From Oscillospiraceae bacterium (GTDB taxonomy: Bacteria > Bacillota > Clostridia > Oscillospirales > Oscillospiraceae), in contig JAFYIF010000029.1 in assembly GCA_017538775.1 (NCBI GenBank), positions 1 to 5,495 of the forward strand: 5,495 nt of DNA. The letters are read 5' to 3'. Shown in pieces: positions 1 to 5,469 of the stretch (its first letter is position 1; the number at the start of each line of letters is the position of its first letter). A program made the translations under genes and the position numbers. The notes under the pieces were generated by a model that was not told the origin of the DNA, made no database searches, and saw only the letters and a list, made by a program, of their open reading frames with translations.

Positions 1-226
1 CCAGCACCCGTTCGCGCCGGTCAAACCGGGCCATGATGCTTGCATGGAGGTCGGCGGGCACAGGCTCCGGCTCCAGCAGCCCGGACAAGTCCTGCATGGC
101 CGCATAGAACGCCCGGCAGTCCGCGCAGTGTTCCAGATGCGCCCGGACCGCCTCGGCTTCCGTCTCATTCAGTTCCCTGTCCAGCAGGGCGCTGAGGCGC
201 TCGCGCATCGCTTCGCAGTCTTTCAT
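1..226 (-). CDS. zf-HC2 anti-sigma factor, N-terminal part (C-terminus beyond window)
   Basis: This is the first 75 codons of a probable zinc-binding anti-sigma factor, which would hold the ECF sigma factor encoded just upstream in an inactive complex. It begins MKDCEAMRERLSALLDREL and carries the ZAS/zf-HC2 signature HLEHCADC (His30, Cys34, Cys37), with Cys4 as a possible fourth zinc ligand. A Pro/Glu-rich linker follows (about residues 51-57). In this family a membrane segment or other C-terminal domain usually comes next, but it lies outside the window. The ATG overlaps the sigma stop codon as ATGA (223-226), so translation is probably coupled. A near-perfect Shine-Dalgarno sequence precedes it. 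The family call rests on the zinc motif and the sigma neighbour. The partner and any transmembrane anchor are inference. Confidence 0.85.
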   Translation of the reverse strand, partial: MKDCEAMRERLSALLDRELNETEAEAVRAHLEHCADCRAFYAAMQDLSGLLEPEPVPADLHASIMARFDRRERVL

Positions 227-834
227 ACCCGCTCACCTCCTTTCCGACCCTTAGACGGCCCCGGCGCAGAAAAGTTCCCGTCGGCGGAAAGGAGGGCGCA
301 GAGCTTTTTCCGCGCCCGGAAAATGCGGGTCTTCACCGTGGCCTGGGGTAGAGAAAGGGCCGCGGCGATCTCCTCATAGCTCAGCCCGGCGTACTCCCGC
401 AGCAGCAAGGGCCGCTGGAAGTCCTCCGGCAGCTGCGCCAGAGCCGCCCGCACCTGGGCGCGGGTCTCGCTGCGCTCCGCCAGAACGGCGGGGTCATGTC
501 GCGTGTCCGGGATGTCCAGCTCCGGCGACAACCCGTCCCCGTCGGGGGAGAGGGAGAGCGTGTCCCGCCGTCGGCGCAGCATGTCCGTACAGACGTTGGA
601 AAGGATGCGGTACAGCCAGACGAAGAGGCGGCTGTCCCCCCGGAAGGAGGCCAGGCCGGTATAGGCTTTCAAAAAGGTCTCCTGCACCGCGTCCGCCGCG
701 TCCTCCTCGCTGCGGAGGCTGCGCAGGGCCAGGTGGTAGAGGGCGCGCTCGTTGTCCAGCACGATCCGCTCAAAGGCATCCCGGTCCCCCGCTTTCGCGG
801 CGGCGACCAGTTCCAGTTCCGAAAATCCGATCAC
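223..834 (-). CDS. ECF-family RNA polymerase sigma-70 factor
   Basis: The product (203 aa) is an extracytoplasmic-function sigma factor that would direct RNA polymerase to a specific promoter set. Region 2 spans about residues 10-90, with region 2.2 DAVQETFLKAY (48-58) and the promoter-melting/-10 recognition part FRGDSRLFVWLYRI to MLRRRR (64-90). Region 4 spans about 127-180, with the helix-turn-helix LSYEEIAAALSLPQATVKTR (151-170) followed by IFRARKKL. Regions 1 and 3 are absent, as expected for ECF factors. A short basic, Gly/Pro-rich tail follows region 4 (about 185-203). The start is GTG at 834-832, chosen because a good Shine-Dalgarno site precedes it and the sequence is sigma-like from there on. 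It lies 20 nt after dus and overlaps the anti-sigma gene by 4 nt. The ECF subgroup and its regulon cannot be told from this sequence. Confidence 0.95.
   Translation of the reverse strand: MIGFSELELVAAAKAGDRDAFERIVLDNERALYHLALRSLRSEEDAADAVQETFLKAYTGLASFRGDSRLFVWLYRILSNVCTDMLRRRRDTLSLSPDGDGLSPELDIPDTRHDPAVLAERSETRAQVRAALAQLPEDFQRPLLLREYAGLSYEEIAAALSLPQATVKTRIFRARKKLCALLSADGNFSAPGPSKGRKGGERV
233..243 (-). promoter_or_regulatory. Strong Shine-Dalgarno site of the anti-sigma gene
   Basis: Read on the minus strand this is AAAGGAGGTGA, an extended match to the 16S anti-Shine-Dalgarno sequence, six bases before the ATG at 226. It lies inside the last codons of the sigma gene. Together with the ATGA overlap it suggests that the anti-sigma factor is made at least as efficiently as its sigma factor. 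Confidence 0.85.
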
Positions 835-842
835 GCGCTTCC

Positions 843-850
843 CCTCCTTT
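843..850 (-). promoter_or_regulatory. Shine-Dalgarno site that sets the GTG start of the sigma gene
   Basis: AAAGGAGG on the minus strand ends eight bases before the GTG at 834. It occupies most of the 20-nt gap after dus. It supports the non-ATG start, and no in-frame ATG with a comparable site is seen. Confidence 0.8.
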
Positions 851-854
851 CCGC

Positions 855-1829
855 TCAGCGCAAATCCCGCTTGATTCTGGCCGCCGCCCGGCGCACGTCC
901 TCGAGCGTCTCCACCCGGACCAGCTCAGCTTTATAAGCCCCGGCATAGGGCACGCCCCGCAGATACCAGCACAGATGCCGCCGGGCCTCCAGACAGGCCA
1001 GACGCTCCCCCCGCAGCGCGGCGGCGTGCGCGATCTGCGCCACCGCCGTGTCGATGCGCTGCGCCAGCGGGGGCTTTTCCGGGAGCGGCAGCCCGGACAG
1101 CGCCGCGTTGCCCTCTGCAAAGATCCAGGGGTCCCCGAAGGCCCCGCGCCCGATCATGGCCGCGTCGCAGCCGGTGTAAGCGAGGATGTGGGCCGCATCC
1201 GCCCCGGAGAACACGTCCCCGTTGGCGATGACCGGGATCTGCAAGGCCTGCTTGACCTCCCGCAAAATGTCCCAGTCGGCCCGCCCCTCGTACATCTGGG
1301 TCCGGGTCCGCCCGTGGACCGTGACGGCGGCGGCCCCGGCAGCCTCACAGAGCAGCGCCAGCTCCACGGCGTTGACGCTGCCCTTGTCCCAGCCCTTGCG
1401 CATCTTCACCGTCACCGGCGTGCCCTCCGGCACCGCCGCCACCACGGCGGCCACGATGTCCCGGGCCAGCTCCGGCGTCTTCATCAGCCCGGAGCCGTCC
1501 CCGCTCCCGGCGATCTTCCCCACCGGGCAGCCCATGTTGATGTCCAGGATCTGCGCGCCGGAGGCCTCCAGCGCCAGCACCGCCGCCCTTGCCATGGTCT
1601 CCGGCTCGTGGCCGAAGATCTGCACCGCCGTGGGCGCGTCCTCCGGCGGGCAGCGCAGCAGCTCCAGGGTCTTCTTGTCCCCGTAGCACAGGGCCTTGGC
1701 GGAGACCATCTCCGTGACCGTCAGCGCCGCCCCGTGGACGCGGCAGACGTGGCGGAAGGCCGCGTCCGTCACCCCGGCCATGGGGGCCAGCAGCAGCCGC
1801 CCGGATAGCGCGACGCCGCCGATGTTCAT
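855..1829 (-). CDS. dusB: tRNA-dihydrouridine synthase, DusB-like
   Basis: The product (324 aa) is an FMN-dependent enzyme that uses NADPH to reduce specific uridines of tRNA to dihydrouridine. The N-terminal TIM barrel starts with LLLAPMAGVTDAAFR (12-26), the flavin-site signature. The catalytic cysteine is Cys101 in DINMGCP, the residue that protonates the uracil. Further family motifs are VTVKMRKGW (139-147), VTVHGRTRTQMYEGRADW (169-186), IPVIANGD (198-205) and the phosphate-binding GCDAAMIGRGAFGDPWIF (220-237). The C-terminal helical tRNA-binding domain includes HLCWYLRGVPYAGAYK (285-300). The ATG at 1829 was chosen because family homology begins at MNIGGV and because it overlaps the xth stop as ATGA; the frame stays open further upstream but without homology. 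The Shine-Dalgarno site is poor, so translation probably depends on coupling. Family membership is sure; the DusB subgroup and the target uridine are less so. Confidence 0.95.
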   Translation of the reverse strand: MNIGGVALSGRLLLAPMAGVTDAAFRHVCRVHGAALTVTEMVSAKALCYGDKKTLELLRCPPEDAPTAVQIFGHEPETMARAAVLALEASGAQILDINMGCPVGKIAGSGDGSGLMKTPELARDIVAAVVAAVPEGTPVTVKMRKGWDKGSVNAVELALLCEAAGAAAVTVHGRTRTQMYEGRADWDILREVKQALQIPVIANGDVFSGADAAHILAYTGCDAAMIGRGAFGDPWIFAEGNAALSGLPLPEKPPLAQRIDTAVAQIAHAAALRGERLACLEARRHLCWYLRGVPYAGAYKAELVRVETLEDVRRAAARIKRDLR

Positions 1830-2581
1830 AGGGCCATGTCCAGCCCCACCGGGCAGTGGTCGCTGCCCAGAATCTCCGGGCAGATGTAAGCTTTGTCGAT
1901 CCGCTCCGCCAGGTCGTTGGAGCAGAGGAAGTAGTCGATGCGCCAGCCCACGTTCCGCGCCCGGGCGGCGGCCCGGTAGCTCCACCAGGAGTAGGCGTCG
2001 GTCCGGTCGGGGTAGAGGCGGCGGAAGGTGTCGGTGAAGCCGGAATCCAGCAGTTCGGTGAACTTGGCCCGCTCCTCGTCGGAAAAGCCGGGGTTGCCGT
2101 GGTTCGTGGCGGGGTTTTTCAGGTCGATCTCCTGATGGGCCACGTTCATGTCCCCGCAGACGATGACGCCCTTGCGTGCAGCCAGGCCGCAGAGGTGGGC
2201 GCGGAAGGCGTCCTCCCAGGCCATGCGGTAGTCCAGGCGCTTCAGCCCGTCCTGGGCGTTGGGGGTGTAGACGCAGACCAGATAGAAGTCGGGGTATTCC
2301 AGGGTAATAAGACGCCCCTCCGTGTCGTGCTCCGCGATGCCCAGGCCCAGGGAAACGGACAGGGGCGTATGCTTCGTGAATATGGCCGTGCCGGAATAGC
2401 CCTTCTTCTCCGCGTAGTTCCAGTACTGCTCATAGCCGGGCAGGTCCAGCTTCAGCTGCCCTTCCTGCAATTTGGTCTCCTGGAGGCAGAAAAAGTCCGC
2501 GTCCAGGTTCCAGAAAACGTCCTCAAAGCCCTTTTTCATCACGGCCCGCAGGCCGTTCACGTTCCAGGAAATGAATCTCAT
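1826..2581 (-). CDS. xth: Exodeoxyribonuclease III / AP endonuclease (ExoA/Xth type)
   Basis: The product (251 aa) is a full-length exonuclease III family enzyme, which cuts DNA 5' of abasic sites and removes 3' blocking groups in base-excision repair. The four-layer EEP fold is marked by WNVNGLRA (Asn7), FCLQETKLQ (metal ligand Glu35), VYTPNA (Tyr105), GDMNVAH (Asp144, Asn146), GWRIDYF (Asp216) and the C-terminal GSDHCPV (Asp241, His242). All catalytic and metal-binding positions appear intact. The length and the start MRFISWNVNG match the family exactly. A weak Shine-Dalgarno site (GAGAAAGGGC, 2591-2600) lies inside trmB. The ATG overlaps the trmB stop as ATGA, and the stop overlaps the dus start in the same way. 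The Gram-positive ExoA-like subgroup is likely, and the protein acts in the cytoplasm. Confidence 0.96.
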   Translation of the reverse strand: MRFISWNVNGLRAVMKKGFEDVFWNLDADFFCLQETKLQEGQLKLDLPGYEQYWNYAEKKGYSGTAIFTKHTPLSVSLGLGIAEHDTEGRLITLEYPDFYLVCVYTPNAQDGLKRLDYRMAWEDAFRAHLCGLAARKGVIVCGDMNVAHQEIDLKNPATNHGNPGFSDEERAKFTELLDSGFTDTFRRLYPDRTDAYSWWSYRAAARARNVGWRIDYFLCSNDLAERIDKAYICPEILGSDHCPVGLDMAL

Positions 2582-3342
2582 GGCGCACTTGCCCTTTCTC
2601 TCTCGTTTTTCGCGTGGGCGGCCAGGGACTCGGCCCGGCCATGGGCGTCGGCGAGGCTGGCGTTGCGCAGCCGTGCCGGGACCCCGTCGGCGGTGCTTTT
2701 CGTCTCCGCCCTCCGCCGGGCCACCACCCGGTTGATCTTCACGCCCTCGGCGTAAAACTTCGCCTCATAGTCGGTCATGACTCCCTGCACGCCCCCGGCA
2801 TGCAGGTCGTAGCTCAGCTCGTCCAGCTCCCAGCCCTCGGCCCGGAACTGCTCCAGCGACCACTGGAACAAGGGCAGGTTGTCGGTTTTGAACCAGATCT
2901 CCCCGCCCGGGGGCAGCGCGTCGGCGTAGAGCCGGAGGAAGGCGGGGGCGGTCAGGCGGTTTTTCGCGCAGCGGCTTTTCGGCCAGGGGTCGCAGAAGTT
3001 CAGGAAGATGCGCCCGGCCTCCCCGGGGGCGCAGAGTTCCGGCAGCAGCGTCACGTCCCGGTCCAGGAAGCGGACGTTGGAAAGCCCCCGCGCCACGGCC
3101 CGCTCCATGGCCACCACCATGGCGTCCGGCACCTTCTCCACGGCCAGCAGCAGGGCCTCCGGGTGCCGGGCCGCGGTCTCGACGGTGAAGCGCCCCTTGC
3201 CGCAGCCCAGCTCCAGCCAGAGTTCCCGGTGTCCGGGAAAGGCCTCCAGCCAGCGTCCCCGCAGCGCCTCGGGCTCCGGCTCCAGCACCGCCCCGGCCCG
3301 TTCCAGCCGGGGCAGCAGATTCGGTTTCTTTCGCATTCTCAT
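2578..3342 (-). CDS. trmB: tRNA (guanine-N7-)-methyltransferase TrmB
   Basis: The product (254 aa) is a class I SAM-dependent methyltransferase that makes m7G46 in the tRNA variable loop. It starts MRMRKKP, the typical TrmB N-terminus. Motif I is ELGCGKGRF (44-52), an acidic SAM-ribose ligand is likely Glu69 in LAVEK, and the catalytic block is NFCDPWPKSRCAKNRL (115-130). FKTDN (151-155) and TDYEAKF (190-196) with EGVKINR follow. The usual RHxKRR of the catalytic block reads RCAKNR here, so His is Cys and one Arg is Asn. After about residue 211 there is a 43-residue Ala/Arg/Glu-rich tail that ordinary ~210-aa TrmB proteins lack. The ATG at 3342 was preferred over the one at 3336 for its closer Shine-Dalgarno spacing. 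The gene sits 20 nt behind the SLH-SGNH gene and overlaps xth. Confidence 0.95.
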   Translation of the reverse strand: MRMRKKPNLLPRLERAGAVLEPEPEALRGRWLEAFPGHRELWLELGCGKGRFTVETAARHPEALLLAVEKVPDAMVVAMERAVARGLSNVRFLDRDVTLLPELCAPGEAGRIFLNFCDPWPKSRCAKNRLTAPAFLRLYADALPPGGEIWFKTDNLPLFQWSLEQFRAEGWELDELSYDLHAGGVQGVMTDYEAKFYAEGVKINRVVARRRAETKSTADGVPARLRNASLADAHGRAESLAAHAKNERERASAP

Positions 3343-3353
3343 GGAAGCGCAGT

Positions 3354-3360
3354 CCCTCCC
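3354..3360 (-). promoter_or_regulatory. Shine-Dalgarno site of trmB
   Basis: GGGAGGG on the minus strand lies 11 bases before the ATG at 3342 and 17 before the in-frame ATG at 3336. The spacing favours the first ATG, giving the MRMRKKP start. Confidence 0.65.
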
Positions 3361-3362
3361 GC

Positions 3363-4655
3363 TCAGGCGTGGTAGTGGGTCCGCAGCACCTCCGCCCAGG
3401 CCTGATAGCCCGAGACGGCCAGGTGGGGGGAGTTGTCCCAGCCCATGTAATATTCCGGCAGATAGCCCGTGCCGTCGCACAGCGGCTCGCAGCAGTCCAG
3501 ATACCAGCACTGCTTGTCGATGCACATCTGCCGCAGCGCCGCGTTCAGGTTGCGGATGGTGTTCATGGAGAAGACCACGCCGCTGGCGTTGCCGCTGGTG
3601 CTGGTGCGGTAGGTCACCGGCGTCAGGCTCATGACGTAGATCTCCACCCCGGGCATGGCCTGGCGGATGCGGTCGATGATGCCGCCGTAGGCCGAGACGA
3701 TGGACGCGGTCCCGTAGCCGATCTCGTTGATGCCGTACTCGATGTAGACCTTGTCATAGCGCCCCTGCAAAAGCTGGCCGAACACCGCCTCGGCCCCGTC
3801 GGGGCGGAAGACGGAGGTGCTCTGCACGCCGAAGAAGCGCATGTTCTGGATGCCGGAGAAGAGCTTCATGCCCTGGACCAGGGAGTTGCCCAGCATGGCG
3901 GCGTTGGCGAAAAAGCTGTCGTCCACCCGGGGCTGCAAGGCCAGGTCGGGATAGGTCAGGCCCGACGTGTCCACCACGGGCGCCCCGCCGCTTTGCAGCT
4001 CGAATTTCAGCCGCAATGAGCGGTAGGCCATGCGCGTCACCATGGCGGCCACCTCGGCCCGGGTGATCTGGTCGCCGGGCTTGAAGCTGCCGTAGGCGTC
4101 GCCGCCCCGGAGGATGCCCGCCCGGTACAGGCGGTAGATCTCCGTCGCGCCCTCGTCCGCTGCGCCCACGTCCGGCACCGCGTCGTCAGAAAGTTCGTTG
4201 ATGGCGGGCAGGGCGGAGGCGGGCATGGAGTGGGCCAGCAGCATGGCGAAGTCCCGGCGGTTCAGGGCCGCGTTGTAGTCGGAAAAGGTTTTGCTCAGGA
4301 TGTTGTGGTCGCGGCAGTAGTCCAGATAGGGCTGATACCAGGGCGTGCTGCCGGAAAACTGCGCCTTGCCCGTGCGGTAGATGCTGTGGATGCGGGCGCA
4401 GAGGGTCAGGGCCTCGGCGACGGTGATGTTGCCCTGGGCGTTGAAGTCCGACCCCGAACCGATCATCAGCCCCAGCTCATAGACGGCGGCCACGTTGTCG
4501 TGATACCAGTCGTCCTGCTTCACGTCGCCGAACTGCCCCTCCCGGTAGGTCGCCGTGGTCCGGAAGTTGCCCAGACCGGCGGAGGCGGCGGCGGGCAGGG
4601 CGCAGCAGCCGCAGACCAAAGCGGCGCACAGCAAAAAAGTCAACCAACGCTTCAT
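3363..4655 (-). CDS. Exported SLH-domain protein with C-terminal SGNH hydrolase-like domain
   Basis: The product (430 aa) is a predicted cell-surface protein. A signal peptide spans about residues 1-26 (KR, hydrophobic core, AAASA cleavage site). Three S-layer homology repeats follow: about 41-92 (FGDVKQDDWYHDNV, ITVAEAL), 105-143 (WYQPYLDYC, LNRRDFAMLL) and 160-211 (VPDVGA, ITRAEVAAMV). SLH domains bind secondary cell-wall polymer and anchor proteins to the envelope. Residues about 248-430 look like an SGNH/GDSL esterase: block I LGNSLVQG (Ser258), a possible block II Gly276, block III YGINEIG (Asn310) and block V NSPHLAVSGYQAW (His411). Block I reads GNS instead of GDS, and the residue three before His411 is Asn408 rather than Asp, so activity is uncertain. 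A carbohydrate O-deacetylase or esterase role on cell-wall glycans is inference. The ATG at 4655 overlaps the SLOG stop and has a good Shine-Dalgarno site. Confidence 0.85.
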   Translation of the reverse strand: MKRWLTFLLCAALVCGCCALPAAASAGLGNFRTTATYREGQFGDVKQDDWYHDNVAAVYELGLMIGSGSDFNAQGNITVAEALTLCARIHSIYRTGKAQFSGSTPWYQPYLDYCRDHNILSKTFSDYNAALNRRDFAMLLAHSMPASALPAINELSDDAVPDVGAADEGATEIYRLYRAGILRGGDAYGSFKPGDQITRAEVAAMVTRMAYRSLRLKFELQSGGAPVVDTSGLTYPDLALQPRVDDSFFANAAMLGNSLVQGMKLFSGIQNMRFFGVQSTSVFRPDGAEAVFGQLLQGRYDKVYIEYGINEIGYGTASIVSAYGGIIDRIRQAMPGVEIYVMSLTPVTYRTSTSGNASGVVFSMNTIRNLNAALRQMCIDKQCWYLDCCEPLCDGTGYLPEYYMGWDNSPHLAVSGYQAWAEVLRTHYHA

Positions 4656-5170
4656 GCTTTTGAATCCTCCATCGGTAATTGTATGATCTGTCTGCCCTGA
4701 CGCAGGGCGTAGAGCAGCGTCGCCCGGGTGCCGCCGGGACTGCCGTTGTAAGCGGCGATGAGATAGCCGCAGCGGTCCACCATATAGCGGTTGCGCAGCA
4801 GCATACAGTCCGGCGTAAACGATTTGGAGATGACGGTCACATAGTCGCATTCGGAGACCAGCCGGTCATAGCGCCGCCGCAGCGCCTCCGGCCAGCCCTG
4901 ACTCTGTTCCTCACAGGGGATCGCGGCCTCCAGCGTGAGCTCCGGGTGCTCGCTGCGCAAAGCCAGCACCGCCTCGCAGAAGTAGAGATCCGCGCCCCGG
5001 GCCATGCCGCAGATAAAATGCCGCACCCCCGCGCCGCTGACCAGCGCCTCCGCCGCGTCATACATGCCCTGCTTGAGCGCCAGACAGCGCGGGTCGGATT
5101 CGTCGCCCCCCCAGGGCAGCTTCCGGTCCCGGTGCCCCGTAAAGGCGCAGCAGCTCGCAACTTCTTCCAT
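4652..5170 (-). CDS. YpsA/DUF1273-like SLOG family protein
   Basis: The product (172 aa) resembles the YpsA (DUF1273) branch of the SLOG superfamily, Rossmann-like proteins thought to bind nucleotide-derived ligands. Near the N-terminus is SCCAFTGHR (6-14), the family signature. The glycine/arginine pocket FICGMARGADLYFCEAV follows (52-68). Later motifs are IPCEEQSQGW, LRNRYMVDRC and the late GGTRATLLYALRQG, which also fits a ligand-binding loop. Bacillus subtilis YpsA has been linked to cell division control; the role here is unknown. The ATG at 5170 was chosen because it starts just before the CCAFTGHR strand, lies downstream of the expected transcription start and has a GGTGAT site 7 nt ahead. 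The ATG at 5179 is a less likely alternative. It is the first gene of the apparent operon, and its stop overlaps the SLH-SGNH start. Confidence 0.85.
   Translation of the reverse strand: MEEVASCCAFTGHRDRKLPWGGDESDPRCLALKQGMYDAAEALVSGAGVRHFICGMARGADLYFCEAVLALRSEHPELTLEAAIPCEEQSQGWPEALRRRYDRLVSECDYVTVISKSFTPDCMLLRNRYMVDRCGYLIAAYNGSPGGTRATLLYALRQGRQIIQLPMEDSKA
4665..4670 (-). promoter_or_regulatory. Shine-Dalgarno site of the SLH-SGNH gene
   Basis: GGAGGA on the minus strand lies about ten bases before the ATG at 4655, inside the last codons of the SLOG gene. It fixes the start so that the product opens with a proper signal peptide; the frame is open further upstream but encodes no export signal there. 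Confidence 0.8.
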
Positions 5171-5177
5171 ACAGTCC

Positions 5178-5183
5178 ATCACC
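5178..5183 (-). promoter_or_regulatory. Probable ribosome binding site of the SLOG gene, at the very 5' end of the mRNA
   Basis: GGTGAT on the minus strand can pair with the ATCACC part of the 16S tail and lies seven bases before the ATG at 5170. The predicted transcription start falls at about 5183, so the site would sit at the extreme 5' end of the message. It contains part of the competing ATG at 5179. Confidence 0.45.
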
Positions 5184-5189
5184 CCGGAC

Positions 5190-5218
5190 ATTGTAACCGA
5201 TATACGCCCGCTTGTCAA
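5190..5218 (-). promoter_or_regulatory. Near-consensus sigma-A promoter of the operon
   Basis: On the minus strand there is a perfect -35 TTGACA (5218-5213), a 17-bp spacer and a -10 TACAAT (5195-5190) that differs from TATAAT at one base. The expected start of transcription is a G at about 5183. This is the only strong vegetative promoter I see in the window, and it faces the whole gene series. It implies a leader of about 13 nt before the ATG at 5170. It also rules out the in-frame ATG at 5191, which overlaps the -10 box. Confidence 0.85.
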
Positions 5219-5226
5219 AGACTTCC

Positions 5227-5266
5227 GGGAGGGAGCGGGAAGGGCCGGGGAGGGAGCGGGAAGGGC
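5227..5266 (+). repeat. Two direct copies of a 19-bp G-tract sequence (21-bp period), potential tandem G-quadruplex
   Basis: A 19-bp sequence at 5227-5245 recurs exactly at 5248-5266, with a 21-bp period. On the plus strand each copy holds four runs of at least three G (5227-5229, 5231-5233, 5237-5239, 5242-5244; then 5247-5250, 5252-5254, 5258-5260, 5263-5265). The loops between runs are only 1-3 nt. Each copy therefore meets the usual G-quadruplex pattern. The G-rich strand is the template strand for the operon, and the repeat ends nine bases upstream of the -35 box. Whether it is a structure, a pair of protein sites or simple slippage cannot be told from sequence. Confidence 0.85.
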
Positions 5267-5321
5267 GCGTTTCCGCACGGAACACAAATTTGAAAACCGA
5301 TCGTGCCGTTGGATGCTTGCC

Positions 5322-5349
5322 GTAGGGCGCGAAGCCCCTGGTGTCCCGC
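5322..5349 (+). repeat. GTAGGG repeat unit A (degenerate)
   Basis: The unit starts GTAGGGCGCG and ends TGTCCCGC. It shares head, tail and length (28 bp) with the three units further right, but its internal stem is weak: only the outer GGG/CCC pairs clearly. It is probably a decayed member of the same family. Confidence 0.5.
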
Positions 5350-5361
5350 TCCCGCCCCATT

Positions 5362-5390
5362 GTAGGGGATGGCGTACCCGACATCCCCGC
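5362..5390 (+). repeat. GTAGGG repeat unit B, hairpin-forming
   Basis: The 29-bp unit starts GTAGGGGATG and ends CATCCCCGC. GGGGATG (5365-5371) pairs with CATCCCC (5382-5388) in a perfect 7-bp stem around a 10-nt loop, and two further pairs are possible inside after one mismatch. Confidence 0.7.
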
Positions 5391-5439
5391 AGCACCCGCC
5401 AAAGGTTCACCCCGCCTCCGGCGAACACGCAATTACCCG

Positions 5440-5468
5440 GTAGGGAATGCCGTCCCCCGGCGTTCCGC
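5440..5468 (+). repeat. GTAGGG repeat unit C, hairpin-forming
   Basis: The 29-bp unit starts GTAGGGAATG and ends CGTTCCGC. GGAATGCCG (5444-5452) pairs with CGGCGTTCC (5458-5466) over nine positions with one G-T wobble, around a 5-nt loop. There is no T-run after it, so it does not look like an intrinsic terminator. Confidence 0.7.
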
Positions 5469-5469
5469 T

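Noticed and set aside
1830..1985. N-terminal extension of the Dus frame
   Set aside because: It overlaps xth and has no Dus-like sequence; the family begins at MNIGGV.
1856..2755. Long plus-strand open frame (299 aa), with similar ones at 975-1808, 2614-3375 and 3369-4019
   Set aside because: They are antisense to well-recognised genes, encode Gly/Pro/Arg/Val-rich peptides without family motifs, and are expected by chance in GC-rich DNA.
3343..3525. N-terminal extension of the TrmB frame
   Set aside because: It overlaps the SLH-SGNH gene, and TrmB homology starts at MRMRKKP with a Shine-Dalgarno site before it.
4596..4620. Lipoprotein signal (lipobox) around VCGCC in the SLH-SGNH protein
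   Set aside because: Cys occupies the -2 position where Ala, Ser, Thr or a branched residue is expected, and a normal AxA signal peptidase I site (ASA) follows a few residues later.
4656..4850. N-terminal extension of the SLH-SGNH frame
   Set aside because: It overlaps the end of the SLOG gene, shows no homology and would bury the signal peptide that begins at the ATG at 4655.
5189..5191. ATG at 5191 as the SLOG start
   Set aside because: It overlaps the -10 box, so it would not be on a message made from that promoter.
5291..5324. ECF-type promoter reading rightward from TGAAAAC
   Set aside because: The nearest CGT-like -10 element is about 23 bases away, too far for the usual 15-17 bp spacing.
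5171..5428. Upstream extension of the SLOG reading frame to an ATG at 5428, including ALPAPSP-type peptide repeats
   Set aside because: The extra residues are Arg/Pro-rich with no family resemblance, the peptide repeat is only the 21-bp DNA repeat read in frame, and the strong promoter at 5190-5218 lies inside the extension.
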